This document shows, in pieces, positions 52,104 to 63,116 of a DNA stretch of 64,000 nt. A program made the position numbers and the translations under genes. Origin of the DNA: Melieria omissa (taxonomy: Eukaryota; Arthropoda; Insecta; Diptera; Ulidiidae). The stretch lies in the NCBI GenBank assembly GCA_963971225.1, contig OZ020269.1, positions 36,105,264 to 36,169,263 of the forward strand, written 5' to 3'. Under the pieces are notes generated by a model. That model was not told the DNA's origin, did no database searches, and was given only the letters and a program-made list of their open reading frames with translations. Positions within the stretch are counted from its first letter, which is position 1, and each line of letters opens with the position of its first letter.

Positions 52104-53356
52104 TCAGGTGTACAACTTTGCTTCCGCCGTTTTCCGATAGGTGGCTGTACCGGCTGAGGCTGGTTGAAATACATAGATGGTAATGCCTTTAAAGTGAGTG
52201 TGGACAGTGCCTAACGAATTGTCATCGCCGTTTCAGTGACAGTTGTTCTTGTTTTCGTATTATTCACGCTCGAAAATGTCCGTTTATGTGTCCAATTCTC
52301 GCCATTTGCGGGAAGTTTTACTTTTCTGTTACAATTCGAAAAAAAATGCAGCTGAAGCGCATCGAATGCTCTCAGAAACTTACGGTGATGCTGCTCTGAG
52401 TGAAAGAACGTGTCGGGAGTGGTTTCAACGTTTTAAAAATGGTGATTTCGATGTCGAAGACAAACATGGTGGTGGAAGAGAAAAAACCTTCAAAGATGAA
52501 CAAAAAGAAGCATTGCTTGATGAAGATTCGAGCCAAACCCAAGAAGAGCTTGCCGAATCGTTGGGAGTGAGTCAGCAAGCCATTTCAAAACGTCTCAAGG
52601 CCCTGGGCATGATTCAGAAAGAAGGAAACTGGCGCCGTCTATTTGTATGTGAGCAACTGCTTCAAAGACAAAATCGTAAGGGGTTTTTACATCGAATCGT
52701 AACCGGTGATGAAAAGTGGGTTCGATACGATAATCCTAAACGCAGAAAATCATGGGGAAAGCCCGGGCATGCTTCTTCGTCGAAGGCAAAACCGAATATT
52801 CACGGCGCCAAGGTTATGATTTGTATTTGGTGGGATCAGCTCGGTGTGATTTACTACGAGCTCTTAAAACCGGGTGAAACCATCACAGGAGATCGCTACC
52901 GAACGCAACTGATGCGCCTTAGTCGCGCGCTAAAAGAACAGCGGCCACAATATCAAGAGCGACATGACAAAGTCATTCTCCAACACGACAATGCTCGGCC
53001 TCACGTCGCAAAAGTGGTCAAAAAGTACCTGGAAACGCTGAAATGGGAAGTCTTGCCCCACCCGCCGTATTCCCCAGATGTCGCCCCTTCTGACTTCCAC
53101 CTATTCCGTTCGATGGCACACGGCCTGGCAGATCAACATTTTCAATCCTTCGAAGAATTGGAAAAATGGATTGCTTCATGGATAGCGTCAAAAGAGGACT
53201 CCTTTTTTCGAGCCGGGATCCGAAAATTGCCGGAAAGATGGGAGAAAGTTGTCGCTAGCGACGGACAATACTTTGAATAATACATCTGTAAGCACTTTTT
53301 CGCAATAAAGCTTTTAATTTTGGAAAAAAACGGCGGAGGCAAAGTTGTACACCTGA
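52104..53356 (+). mobile_element. mariner element, mauritiana type (1253 bp)
   Basis: TCAGGTGTACAACTTTGCTT and its inverted counterpart at the right (about 30 bp with few mismatches) are flanked by TA (52102-52103 and 53357-53358). The length and a single long transposase ORF indicate a nearly complete mariner. It is inserted in the satellite-like repeat. Confidence 0.95.
52276..53280 (+). CDS. mariner transposase with an 11-residue deletion (334 aa)
   Basis: This cut-and-paste transposase frame is open throughout. The ATG at 52276 (MSVYVSNSRHLREV) matches the family start better than an upstream in-frame ATG at 52243. The N-terminal half has the two helix-turn-helix motifs (SERTCREWFQRFKNGDFDV; TQEELAESLGVSQQAISKRL). 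The catalytic aspartates are D145 (IVTGDEKW), D238 (LQHDNARPH) and D273 (APSDFHLF); 34 residues separate the last two, the mariner DD34D spacing. In Mos1 (345 aa) these are D156, D249 and D284, each 11 higher, and the shortfall is at GNW119-RRLFVC, where the conserved WVPHEL linker and following residues should be. That motif is needed for end pairing in known mariners, so the protein is probably inactive despite its intact frame. Confidence 0.93.
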   Translation: MSVYVSNSRHLREVLLFCYNSKKNAAEAHRMLSETYGDAALSERTCREWFQRFKNGDFDVEDKHGGGREKTFKDEQKEALLDEDSSQTQEELAESLGVSQQAISKRLKALGMIQKEGNWRRLFVCEQLLQRQNRKGFLHRIVTGDEKWVRYDNPKRRKSWGKPGHASSSKAKPNIHGAKVMICIWWDQLGVIYYELLKPGETITGDRYRTQLMRLSRALKEQRPQYQERHDKVILQHDNARPHVAKVVKKYLETLKWEVLPHPPYSPDVAPSDFHLFRSMAHGLADQHFQSFEELEKWIASWIASKEDSFFRAGIRKLPERWEKVVASDGQYFE

Positions 53357-53358
53357 TA

Positions 53359-54790
53359 GATCTATTGACTTTTAATAGGGCGAAAGCACTACTAAAGCAC
53401 TAAATAAAGAAATAAATAATAAGACAAGTATTTTGTCATAAGAAAAATGTTATGTAAAAATGGAATCACAAAAAGAGATCGTTTCGAAGTAAAGGAAAAA
53501 ACCCGTCACAAAAAACTGAAAAGAAATGTCAACTTTCAGAGTGCTTTGCGGAAAAACGGTAAACTATTTTACAACAAATTTTTCACGTAGTGATGTAGAA
53601 TTTTATCCTCTTTAGCCCGATACCAAATACATATGTGCATCTTTATTTTTCGTTTTTGAATTAATCGGCACTTTACTTATATATTACCCCACTGTACGCC
53701 GTGCAGGTTCATAGAAGAAGCACAAAAGCCAGTCAGAAAATAGATATCGTTTTACAATTTCAGCTTTTCGTCAGCGCAACAACAACAGCACATCGTCTTC
53801 CTCATCTTCGCACAATTGTGCGAGGATGAGAGAGAGAGCACAGACATGGTATTCGTGTTTCTATGATTTGCGTTCAGAACATTGTGCTCTCATTTCAAGT
53901 CTTCCCTCTTGTTGTCTACACCCGCATCGAGAAGACGGGTGGCGATATCAGCACCCGCATTCAAATTTTTGCTTGTACGTGATGCATACTCTTTATGTTC
54001 TAAATTTTTTGGTAAAAGTCAACCTGGGACTGCTAAGTAAAGTTGTCTAATGTCGGCGTGATTGGTGGGTTGTGGTGGGGGATTATGCTGTAGACGCACG
54101 ACCATGAGTGGACATTTCATTCTGCAATTTTATGAGCAAGGGCGGAAATTTTATGATGGCAGGGAAAAAATATTAAAGCAGAATGGGGCCAGCTGGATGA
54201 TAAAGACGCCAATGATGTTTTCGTCGCGGTGCCGCGGCGTTATGCTAAAATGATGGCGCGTGTTTTGCTTAATTGGATTCGGTTTGCAAACTCGGCGTGC
54301 TGCCGTCACATCCGTATTACTCGCACACGAATTAATCTCTGCGGGTTTAAATATTCATGGGCTCCGAGCAAACTTCACGGCAGCTAAGTGCTCGCGCGCT
54401 GTGTTCGGCGCAGTCTGGCCCGATCTGGAGCCCGGGTCAGAGATGGTACCGCTGCTCGCAACATGTCAAAATCATTAAATTCTCATTTATTTTCAATTAA
54501 ATAATAAATGTCAACATTACAAGCGACACACATCGCCGAAGGGCGACTGGGTGTCGGAATAGCGGCTCTGTTGGTAGGTGGCCAGCACATAAATGCGCTC
54601 GTCGTCTTTGGATGCTGGGGTGGTAGGCTACGCAGACGAAGAGTCCAGTGAAAAATCGATAAGGTTATTGACGTTCACGCAATTCATGGACTCGGCGCCT
54701 TTGATTATGCTCAACGGCGGACTGATTCGTTTTTTTTTCGCTCGTTGTTCGCAATACTTAACAGTCTGGTTCTATCTTTATGTGTCAATG
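53359..54790. other. Unassigned DNA; complex sequence at 53700-54700
   Basis: The first 60 bp repeat 51719-51770. From about 53700 to 54700 the DNA is GC-richer and looks single copy, with overlapping short frames (54062-54253, 54260-54478, 54593-54811) that I cannot assign. Regulatory DNA, a non-coding transcript or small exons are possible. Confidence 0.3.
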
Positions 54791-54794
54791 CTAC

Positions 54795-55545
54795 TGAACA
54801 CACAAACTTGAGCATAATCTTTGACCCCAAACTGTCGTTTATTAATCATGTGAACTTCATTATCTATAACTACTACTCTTTGCTAGCATTTGTCCCTCGT
54901 AATAGTTTCGAATTCTCTGATCCCTACACCCTCAAGCTCCTATACACTTCTTTTGTTAGATCTCGTCTAGAGTATGCGTCTTTTGTCTGGAGTCCATATT
55001 ATTCTTCTCATTGTAATCGTATTGAACGAATTCAAAAATACTTCTTGAATTTTGGCCTTCGATCTCTAAAGTTTTCCAATCCCATTACTTCGTATCTATC
55101 GCGTTGCTTACTCATAAACCTTAAATCACTTGAGAGTAGAAGAACTATCCTCTCTTTGGAGTTCGTCCATGAGGTTATTAGTGGTTCCGTTGATTGTCCT
55201 TACCTCCTGAGTCTAATTAACTTCAATGTTCCTTCTCGTGTCCTCCATCACTACGACTTATTTGTCATATCTCCCTGCAGGTCTAATTACGCTTTGAATG
55301 CCCCTTTTGTGAGAGCGCTTTCCGAATTTAACAAGATTTGTGGCTCTCTTAACCTCGATTTTTCGATTTCCAAAGAAGAAGAATTAAAATCACGTCTGAA
55401 TTGCTTTTATAAATAACGTTTTTCTCATTGTTATTCTATTCTTAAGTTTTATTCCAATTGTTATTCTATTTTTAAGTTCTTTTATTGTTGTTTGCTTAGT
55501 CTGTAAGTTCATTTACTGTAGACTTGAAATAAATGAAATGAAATA
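54795..55545 (+). pseudogene. 5'-truncated Jockey/CR1-group LINE, C-terminus of RT
   Basis: The open frame ending at 55416 reads NLSIIFDPKLSFINHVNFI, SDPYTLKLLYTSFVRSRLEY and SHCNRIERIQKYFLNFGLRS. These align with VIFDHKMTF, SDPFTLKSLYIGLVRTHLDY and SNKIERVQRMFTKFALRRL of the LINE at 37216-38025, so the two are relatives in opposite orientation. It ends in a TGAAATAAATGAAATGAAA-type tail. Upstream sequence in the same open frame (from 54745) is probably host DNA read through by chance. Confidence 0.75.
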
Positions 55546-55974
55546 TAATTGCCTTTAATTGCGCGACAAATATTGAATTTTTCTGCTATGGTATGGTCGA
55601 AGTCAAGAGAATTATTAACTATTTAATTGATTGAAAAGAGTCGTTCGCTTGTTTTTGTTTCACTTGCGACGCTCGGGATTGACTTTAAATACATATTATC
55701 GAATTCAAAATTATTATTGAATCAAAGTCAGATTGCAGGGCCGTTGATTAATTACAATATAGGTCTTAAAATCATCTACTCAATCATCAACTTTATCTAA
55801 GGAAAAGCTGGACTCAATGGCATTAAGGGGCATAGGCACTTAAGGCGCCAAAAATTAATATTCAGCATTTTTTTCACGTTAGGAGTATGGCAAAATAAAT
55901 AGGATATTTTACTAGAGCAAAATCCCACAACATTTCGTAATCTATGTACGTATAAGACATTCCATCTATAATTG
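55546..55974. other. Unassigned AT-rich DNA
   Basis: No recognisable feature. Confidence 0.4.
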
Positions 55975-56130
55975 ACAGAATGACGTACTGTACAGTGGCA
56001 GTTACATGAATAAAATTGTATTTTGGATGTACCTTTCTAATAAAAAGAACCCGTTTGGAAAAATAACTGTGAGTTCATTATTTTTCAACCAATTTAAAAA
56101 GCAAGTTTCAGTTGGAACACCCTTTATATG
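55975..56130 (+). mobile_element. DD41D mariner 3' end
   Basis: GGCAGTTACATGAATAAAAT translates to GSYMNKIVF, the C-terminus also seen on the minus strand at about 9970. The end TTTCAGTTGGAACACCC followed by TTTATA matches the GGGTGTTCCAAC terminal repeat. Only this end remains. Confidence 0.65.
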
Positions 56131-56149
56131 CATAGAACCAGAATCGATG

Positions 56150-56690
56150 TGGTTCGGTTCAGTGGTTCGAACCATTCAGAAGAATCTTAAACCAATTCAC
56201 GAACCGGTTCGTCAGGGCCTCTGAACCGCGGTTCGCTTCGGTTCAACTGGTTAAACTTTTTTTATAGTACCTGTAAACGGTGCAAAGATATCATAAAATC
56301 ATGACAAATATTATATAAAAATCTTTTATTTTAAATATATCAGAGACCTAAAATAATTATTATCCATATTTTTGGATAAGAGAATCTTAACACCGTGTGT
56401 GCAATGGATTTCCGGGACTATAAGATAGTAATGTGCAATTATCAGTTATTCTGAGTAAAATAGTCGTCGAAATAAAATTTTTCTGGAACTAATGAAATCT
56501 GTAAAGTACAGGAAAAAAATTGGGCATTGGTTTTACTGTGTACAATACAAAGTAAAATAAAATTTCGCTTCTGGGGACCGTATTCGAAAAAAATCGTCGT
56601 CTCGAATTGGTTAAACTACAAATGGTCCGGTTCATCGTTCGGAGCAAAGTCCGTAAAAAGGTTCAAAACCGGCTTACAGCCCTGCATAAA
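56150..56690. mobile_element. Decayed hAT-like region rich in GGTTCG
   Basis: CAGGGCCTCTGAACCGCGG (56213) and, inverted, CAGGGCTGTAAGCCGG (ending 56686) could be termini, and GGTTCG/CGAACC motifs recur at both sides. No matching octamer duplication was found, so boundaries are uncertain. Confidence 0.3.
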
Positions 56691-57090
56691 ACCACTCAAC
56701 CACACCGAGATAGTTTGCGCATTTTCGTTTTAGAGCCATAAAACCCATTGGAAACTTTTATTCGATTTAAGTGATAAAAGTCGCATGCAGTACACACACA
56801 CTTTTATGCACATATTACACAGAAATACAATCCCTACAAGACGCGACTGACCGAAACTCCACTACATTCGCAACATTTTTTGAATTTACCAATACACTTG
56901 CATGAAATTTGTCCCATATGGGACAACATATCGCTGCAATTTGTCTTTCATTTAAACTGAAACAAACCATTTGACAACCATAGAAACATTAATTGCTTAT
57001 ACACGCATGTGTAAGAATGAGACAACAATAGAAACAACTGCTGACAGGAACTCGCATCGCAGTTAATATAAATGATTAAGAGCCGTCGGC
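56691..57090. other. Unassigned DNA
   Basis: Mostly AT-rich. CCCTACAAGACGCGACTGACC near 56838 has a short inverted counterpart (TCTTGTAGGG) near 58013; this is too short to call an element. Confidence 0.3.
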
Positions 57091-57091
57091 T

Positions 57092-57190
57092 GCCATAGCT
57101 ACGTAACTCAGGTGGCTAACGCGCGCGCCACGAGTCAAATACGACGCGCGAGCCCAAGTTCAAACTCCGTTGTTTCAAACGCCGAAAAAA
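57092..57190 (+). mobile_element. tRNA-like SINE head
   Basis: ACTCAGGTGGCTAACGCGCG (A-box-like) and AAGTTCAAACTCCG (B-box-like) are about 50 bp apart, as in the heads of the other SINEs, and are followed by an A-rich stretch. The body was not recognised. Confidence 0.45.
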
Positions 57191-57654
57191 AGAAAAACAG
57201 AAAGAAGGTAAGAAATCGAATTGAAATTTAATTTAAATAATATTATTTGAATATTTAAATAACTCTGCACTTTTCAGTAACTTCAATATTTGGGCCATAA
57301 CAAGTACCGAAGCGCAAGCCCAATGATGATGCCGCGCTATAAGCAAAACGCCTTCGATTGCGACAATATGGGGCCATCCAAGCAGGGACCGCAAATGAAT
57401 TTTTTTTAAATTCAATTTTTTTATATTATTTTATTTAAATTAATTTTAAAAAAATTCAGGCAGAAGTAAAAGCAAACGGGTTTTCCAAAAAATTTCAATA
57501 AAAACCTGAATTTTTTCAATATTTAGTATTGGTCATGAATGACCGATTTATACATCACATTGTGCCCGATATTTGCATCAGCATTTCAATCAGACATTTC
57601 GGCACATGATCGATCAACTGACTGAAATTTCCATTTTTTTCGGTGTTTGCTGCA

Positions 57655-57770
57655 ACACCGACAAAAAAAAAAGTTTGCAGCAACGGTGATTTGAACTCGC
57701 GGAGTCTTGACTCACGGCCAATGCACTATCCAGCTGAGCTACGGCAGCTGCCGCGGCGGCGGCGGTGAAA
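57655..57770 (-). mobile_element. tRNA-like SINE head, opposite orientation
   Basis: On the minus strand GCCGTAGCTCAGCTGGATAG (A box) and GAGTTCAAATCACCG (B box) are spaced as in a tRNA. The preceding GGCAGCT resembles the start of the 38177 SINE. Being joined to non-tRNA sequence, it is a SINE head and not a tRNA gene. Confidence 0.5.
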
Positions 57771-58769
57771 TAGCCATTAAAAACTAAATATTTGGAGCTT
57801 GGAATACGTATGCGTTAGAGCAGAGCAACTACACTTTTCTTAATATGCAAAAGGTGTGTGTTAGAGTGAAACAAAAAAATCACACGTACACGAGAGTTTC
57901 GGTCAGTTTTTTCACACCGCCTGTACAAAAATGATAGAAACTTTGTTCGGAGAGCTGACCGAAACTTCGGTCAGGCATGTCGGTCATATGACCGACCATA
58001 TGATCGTCACTGTTCTTGTAGGGATGTGTGTGCCGTGCGATTGTACCCCAAAAGTGGATATTCAAATGTGATTGTACGTATGTATGTGTGTTGCTACCCA
58101 AATAGTCATTCGAACTCTTGAAAACGCCTGTTTTTGGCTGGCTGCAGGAAGTAAAAAACCTTTCACACATTTTTGCATACGATGTGTTGCCGCGTGTGCT
58201 ACCAGTAGCTCAACCGCAACAGAACGCGTAATGCTGCACGCGAATTCATATTCGAATTAATTTTCACAGCAAATAAAGGCGATCAATTGAATGGGAATTT
58301 TATAGCAAAAAAGGGGTCGTTTGGCTTTGATGTCGTTGTGGCATGGCGAAAGCGGAAAAATACTTGTCGCATTTATATCGCTTTAAATTTCTCCACGTTA
58401 TATGACACTCTTTAACTCCCATCTTTGAAATCAAAGTAGCAGTGGGTGTTATTTTTCTCTGACGAAACAAAAGAACAACTGGCCCTGATAGATATACATG
58501 GTGTGGAGTGGATTGATGGGTTCTAGCGCAACATTTTCGAGCAGATTCGTTCATATATCCATCGGAAATCGGTATCACAGAGTAGTCAGTACTGCTTGGT
58601 TTCGAGTTTGGAGTTTTCTTTGCAGAACTCGTCTGAAAACCTTTCATATTACTTGTGGAACAAAATTCCAAAGCATTCTATGAGGTTTAATTTCTGGCTT
58701 TCAGTTACTTTCCATTTTTTTTACCAGTTTAGGTAAAGGCTCGAAGGTTACCAGGCGAAACTTTGGCTT
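57771..58769. other. Unassigned DNA with an unrecognised 123-codon frame
   Basis: A minus-strand frame at 58300-58671 (MEFCSTSNMKGFQ start) could encode 123 residues. It has no recognisable domain and a composition that does not exclude chance. Palindromic GGTCATATGACC occurs near 57982. Confidence 0.25.
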
Positions 58770-59430
58770 GGGAGAACAGATGGAAACAAAGCACAAAATT
58801 GGTTATGGGGAAAATGGTCCTTCCTTGGTCCCTCCACCAGACACACGGTATCCCTCTTTGTCGTCGACCTCAACCAACACGAATAGTGCCGAAGGGCTAC
58901 GGCGTTTTACGTCAATGTACATACACGGACAGAATAAGCATCCTACAGAGCGCAAGTTTTTTCGGTGAAGAAAGGTATCTGCTATTCAGTTGCCTACCGA
59001 GAACGTAGTAGCACCTAGTAGCAAGAGTAATCCTTTGCTTTATTTCCAGGCTGACATCATTACTGCAGTTACCGATGACGTGAATGTCATCAGCGTACGC
59101 AAAGAGCTGGACACTATTGCTGAAAATCGGGTCATTACGATGTACACCAGCCTTGGCAAGGGCTAACCTTGTCTGAAGCATTGAACGGTGGCGAAGGCAT
59201 CGGAGAGGTCACTTCCAACCTTGACGGAGTTTCGGGTATTTCTCATCGTTCCAACGCGAAGTCTTACGAGCCTTACAGGGATATCAAGTTCAGACAATGC
59301 AGCGTAAGGCAATCCCTTTTCGGGCTATTGCTGCCTTGTAATCGATAAAGAGATGGTGGGTCTTCTCCAGGATTTGGCGCAACCGCACTGATAAGGTCCA
59401 ACAAGCGCATTGAGGAGTGGCTTCATTTTC
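58770..59430 (-). pseudogene. Old, diverged RTE-like fragment
   Basis: The minus strand matches the RTE reverse transcriptase in order: TTGTAATCGATAAAGAGATGG near 59335-59360, NSVQLFAYADDIHVIG near 59100, and SLEIKQRITLATRCYYVLGR near 59010. The conserved YADD is readable, but there are many deletions and stops. It is much older than the other three copies. Confidence 0.85.
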
Positions 59431-59589
59431 TGACGATAATGCATTCTGCGCTGCGTAATACCAGTATAGACGACATGGCTTAGCAACAACAACTGGACGG
59501 GCATGTGTCGGCCGTTACACCATTGCCTACTTTATGGGGGCTTGATAATTTCGACGGAATTAGGGCAGAAACGATTCGAGGCAGGCAGC

Positions 59590-59730
59590 AGCAGGCAGTC
59601 TAGTGAAGTGTCTAGTAATGTGAAATAAGTGACAAATGTAAGAACAGTGAAGTGTAAAGTTGTAAATAAAGTGACTCTCAGTGGTGAATTGCATTAAAGA
59701 CACAATTCAGTGAAACATAATACACCTGCA
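59590..59730 (+). repeat. Possible LTR remnant
   Basis: GAACAGTGAAGTGTAAAGTTG, AATAAAGTGACT and the later TTCAGTGAAACATAATACA parallel the R/U5 part of the LTR at 32236-32350. No clear left boundary. Confidence 0.4.
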
Positions 59731-61229
59731 TTAGCCAGCGACTGAATAGAATAGTAAGTATGTATTGCTATCTCTATTTATGTACATAGCTACATAACGA
59801 CAATATCAAATTAGGTGATCTTCCAAATATGGAATTTTACAAGTTGTGTTTTTGTCTTCAATATGTATCAATGCAAGTGTTAACTTAGCTCATAACAATC
59901 TACATATCTAATCAGCAAAAGTTCAATTCATGATAAATCTGAACTAAAGAGACTAAATTAATTATTTATTTTTGTTTCCTTGATTTTGAATTAAAATGAA
60001 GAGAATGTCATTCTCCACTCCACTTGGTAACCTTACCACGACAGTGCACAGCGTTAAATAGGCAAAAAAAGAGAACGATTCTCACCCCCCACCCCCACTT
60101 GGTTTGCTGTAATCAGCCGGCAAACAGACTTGGCTAGTCACTTATAAACATTTGACTTGTATTTCTGGTCTGTCAACCTTTTTCGCCCACGTTTATTACG
60201 CTCGCCGGATTCAAGGCTGGCGTAATCCGCGAATTAATGGATCTGTGGATAGAGAACAGCAGCTGTTCGCCACTGAGTGGCGGTACTTCATTGTTTTCGA
60301 TTCACGCTGTCGCAAAGCAGTCAGCCACCGCCTACTCGTAGGCCCACTTATTTATCCCTCTTGCATCACGGGCACGAACACATTCACATATTGAAAGAGC
60401 GATATAAGCAAAGGGATAATCATAGCTCCGGGGCCTCAATGCGGCCACGTATAAAAGAGCTGTTGGTGCGGCATGGCGAAATAAAGGCGCTGGTGCTTAA
60501 TAAATCCCGCCCTAATACCGTCGCCTGCCCCCGTCCCTGTGCAATGTCGCCCCATTAGCTGTTCGGACGGAAAAGTGTTAAGCCAGTTGCTTACATGACA
60601 TTTATGTGACGGCAACTATTTAAGTGCATCAACAAACGCCAACCACACTTGCCAGTGGGCGACTGGGTTCATTTTCGGTTCATAACGCGCCGCAACACCC
60701 GTCGCTGTGGGATTGGACAGTGGGCCTGGCAGTTTATTTCGGTGCTTTATGGGCTGCTGGAAATCGCAGTGCACGGCTTGGCTCATAAATGTCATTGCGA
60801 GTTTTGTATTTGAATTTCCACTTTTCGTATACGTGGCGCCGACGGAGCAACTGACCGAGTGTGTGCCAATGTGTGCGGAGATGGATGTGTGGGGTGCATA
60901 GTAACAATGCTGTTGTTGTCGCTTTGCCTTCCAATTTAAGATTCCATGGAAAGGGTGGCATATCCGTTAACCCTTTGGACGCCAAAGTTCCCTGAGCGCA
61001 ACTTTACCTACTTGTCATCTTATAGCAAAAGCTACGATTGATTTATGGCTTTAATTTAAGTAAGCAAATTTTGATTTTAAAGCAAATTAAAAAAATGTTA
61101 CTGTTATCCCCTAAATAATGTCCAATGATTTGCAGCAATATCAGGGAAAGTTTGTGTTCTAATTGAAGTCTACGAATTAGGCGCGTTTGATCAAAACCCT
61201 GTTTCTTTAATAATCTATATCTATACTAT
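59731..61229. other. Complex single-copy-looking DNA, strongest at 60130-60960
   Basis: AT-rich at first, then about 830 bp of balanced composition with short frames (60152-60394, 60277-60558, 60707-60901) that overlap and are not recognisable. It includes homeodomain-type and TTTATGG-type strings and GTATAAAAGAG at about 60449. It looks like an enhancer or promoter region, but this is inference. Confidence 0.3.
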
Positions 61230-62160
61230 TATATAAAAACAAGTGTGACTCATCTATGGTATGCTTTTGTAAGGCAATATGGTGGGTATCAGACGATTCA
61301 GCGTGTCATTGCGGCAAACATAGGCTATAATATAATCGGCCACGTCCACTGGTGTTAACGTCCATTGGTGTTAACATAGGATATCTAAGATTGAACACGC
61401 CCACCTGATATGCCTTTTCACCACGCCCACTATAGAAAAAAAACAGCCATGATATATTTGTCATAGCAATATGGGTATCAAACGATTCAGCGTGTCATTG
61501 CCGCAAACATAGGCTATAATATAATCGGCCACGCCTACTTTCCGTGCCTACTAAACTAACAAAACGGAGCTACGGTAGCATGTCGGTAAATCAGTATTAA
61601 TACCAAATGATTCCGTGTTTCATTGATGTTAACATAGGATATATAATATTGACCACGACCATCTGATATGCCTTTTCGCCACGCCCACTATAATAACTAG
61701 GTATCGGATTTATATGCAAAAACTATACAAAAACTATGCAAAAAATGCAAAAATACGCATAATATGCAAACATATGCAAATATACAGTGCATATGTTAGC
61801 TCATTCTTAATATTTTTCAATAAAAATATTTTCTGTCTTGGTTCCGCTCAAATCGGAAGCTCCAAAAAAATATGCATTTGCATATAAATCCGATCCCTAA
61901 TAATAACAAATCAGCCATAGTATATTTGTCATAGCAATATGGGTATCAAACGATTCGGCGTATCATTGCGGCAAACATAGGCTATAATATAATCGACCAC
62001 GCCCACTTCCCGCGCCCACTAAACGAACAAAACTAAGCTACGGTACATGTCTGAAAATTAATGTTGATGTAAAATGATTCTGTGTTTAATAGCGGTAAAC
62101 ATAAGCTATATAAGGTTGACCACGCCCACCTTTTACGCTTTCCTGCAATGCCCATTATGG
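61230..62160. repeat. Tandem array of diverged 190-260-bp units
   Basis: ATGGGTATCAAACGATTCAG, AACATAGGCTATAATATAAT and GACCACGCCCAC recur at about 61290, 61480 and 61950 in the same order. The third unit is interrupted by a hAT MITE. The left edge, TCTATATCTATACTATTATA, resembles 5' ends seen in some Helitron-type elements, but no 3' hairpin was identified. Confidence 0.65.
61698..61899. mobile_element. hAT MITE, copy 3
   Basis: TAGGTATCGGA and TCCGATCCCTA ends are flanked by the exact 8-bp duplication ATAATAAC (61690-61697 and 61900-61907). It is in the opposite orientation to copies 1 and 2 and inserted in the tandem array. Confidence 0.93.
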
Positions 62161-62627
62161 TGACAGAAATTAACTGTGATATTTACTGTGACTTTGCAGC
62201 AAATATCTTTATTTTGTATTGTATGTTTGTTTGTTGGTCCCACGACACTAAAACTCAAAAACTAGACAACCGATTAGTTGAATTTTTCACGGAATGTTCG
62301 TCCTGAGTAAGTCTCGGTAAACCACATAGTGCGAATACGACCCGATAGGTAGGCGTGGTACCTCCCATACAACTTAAATTTTCAATATGGAATATTTTCG
62401 TAATGAGAAGTCGGACAGCATTAACATTTGGTGCGGCGCTTCGATTATCAATGAAACCGGGTCACACCCTTCGACTGGAGGAATGGATTGGGCATTACAT
62501 AAAAGAGGCTTGGCATAGCCCATAGAGTGTAGTATGAAGAAACTTGATTTACTGGGCTTCTTGACTTCAAACTTGCGTGCAAAGCCGCAGGTCCCTACTA
62601 GTGGTTAAATAAAAACATATCAATCAT
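62161..62627. other. Unassigned DNA
   Basis: Contains CTCAAAAACTAGACAACCGA-type sequence often seen in fly repeats and one satellite-like stretch near 62500-62570. No gene is supported. Confidence 0.35.
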
Positions 62628-62771
62628 CCCGATCCAGTGCGTCTTATTTACTTTGTGCGTGGTCATAGTCTCCTTATCGGCGTTAACATTAGTCCTTCGA
62701 GCCGGATTAATCTTAACGCCGATAAGGAGATTATGACCACGCACAAAGTAAATAAGACGCACTGGATCGGG
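62628..62771. repeat. Near-perfect hairpin with 59-bp arms
   Basis: Arms 62628-62686 and 62713-62771 are reverse complements with a single visible difference (AGTCTCC against AATCTCC) and enclose a 26-base loop containing GTCCTTCGAGCCGGATTA. The loop resembles sequences that follow LTRs of BEL/Pao retrotransposons as primer-binding sites, so the hairpin may be two LTR ends joined head to head. That reading is from memory and uncertain. Confidence 0.85.
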
Positions 62772-62922
62772 TTAACGTTATAATCGTTGATTTTAATTTA
62801 TTTCAGTAAAAGATGGATGTCCATATAATGTGATGTTGGTATTTAAATGTATGTAGCTTGTATATATGTAATGTGATATATGTACAATGTGTATAGTTTG
62901 GATTGTTTAGTTTTTACAATTA

Positions 62923-63114
62923 CACCTAATTCTGTTTTTACACGGTCTTTTTTTACACGGTTTTGATTTAACATGGTTTGAAAATTAAAAAAAAATAAAT
63001 TTTTTTTTCACGATTTTATTCCATTCAGCACGAAAAATTAAACATTTTTTTATTTTCAAACCGTGTTAAATCACAACCGTGTAAAAAAAGACCGTGTAAA
63101 AACAGAATTAGGTG
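62923..63114. mobile_element. Foldback MITE with TA ends (192 bp)
   Basis: CACCTAATTCTGTTTTTACA at the left pairs with its complement at the right, and about 80 bp of each arm matches with few differences. TTTACACGGT is repeated three times per arm, once as TTAACATGGT or TTAACACGGT. TA flanks both ends (62921-62922 and 63115-63116). Confidence 0.85.
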
Positions 63115-63116
63115 TA

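Noticed and set aside
56838..58022. An element bounded by CCCTACAAGA and TCTTGTAGGG
   Set aside because: Only about 10 bp match before the ends diverge, and no duplication is seen; likely chance or too decayed.
58300..58671. 123-codon minus-strand frame
   Set aside because: No recognised motif, and 120-codon frames are expected by chance in a window of this size; kept only as a note.
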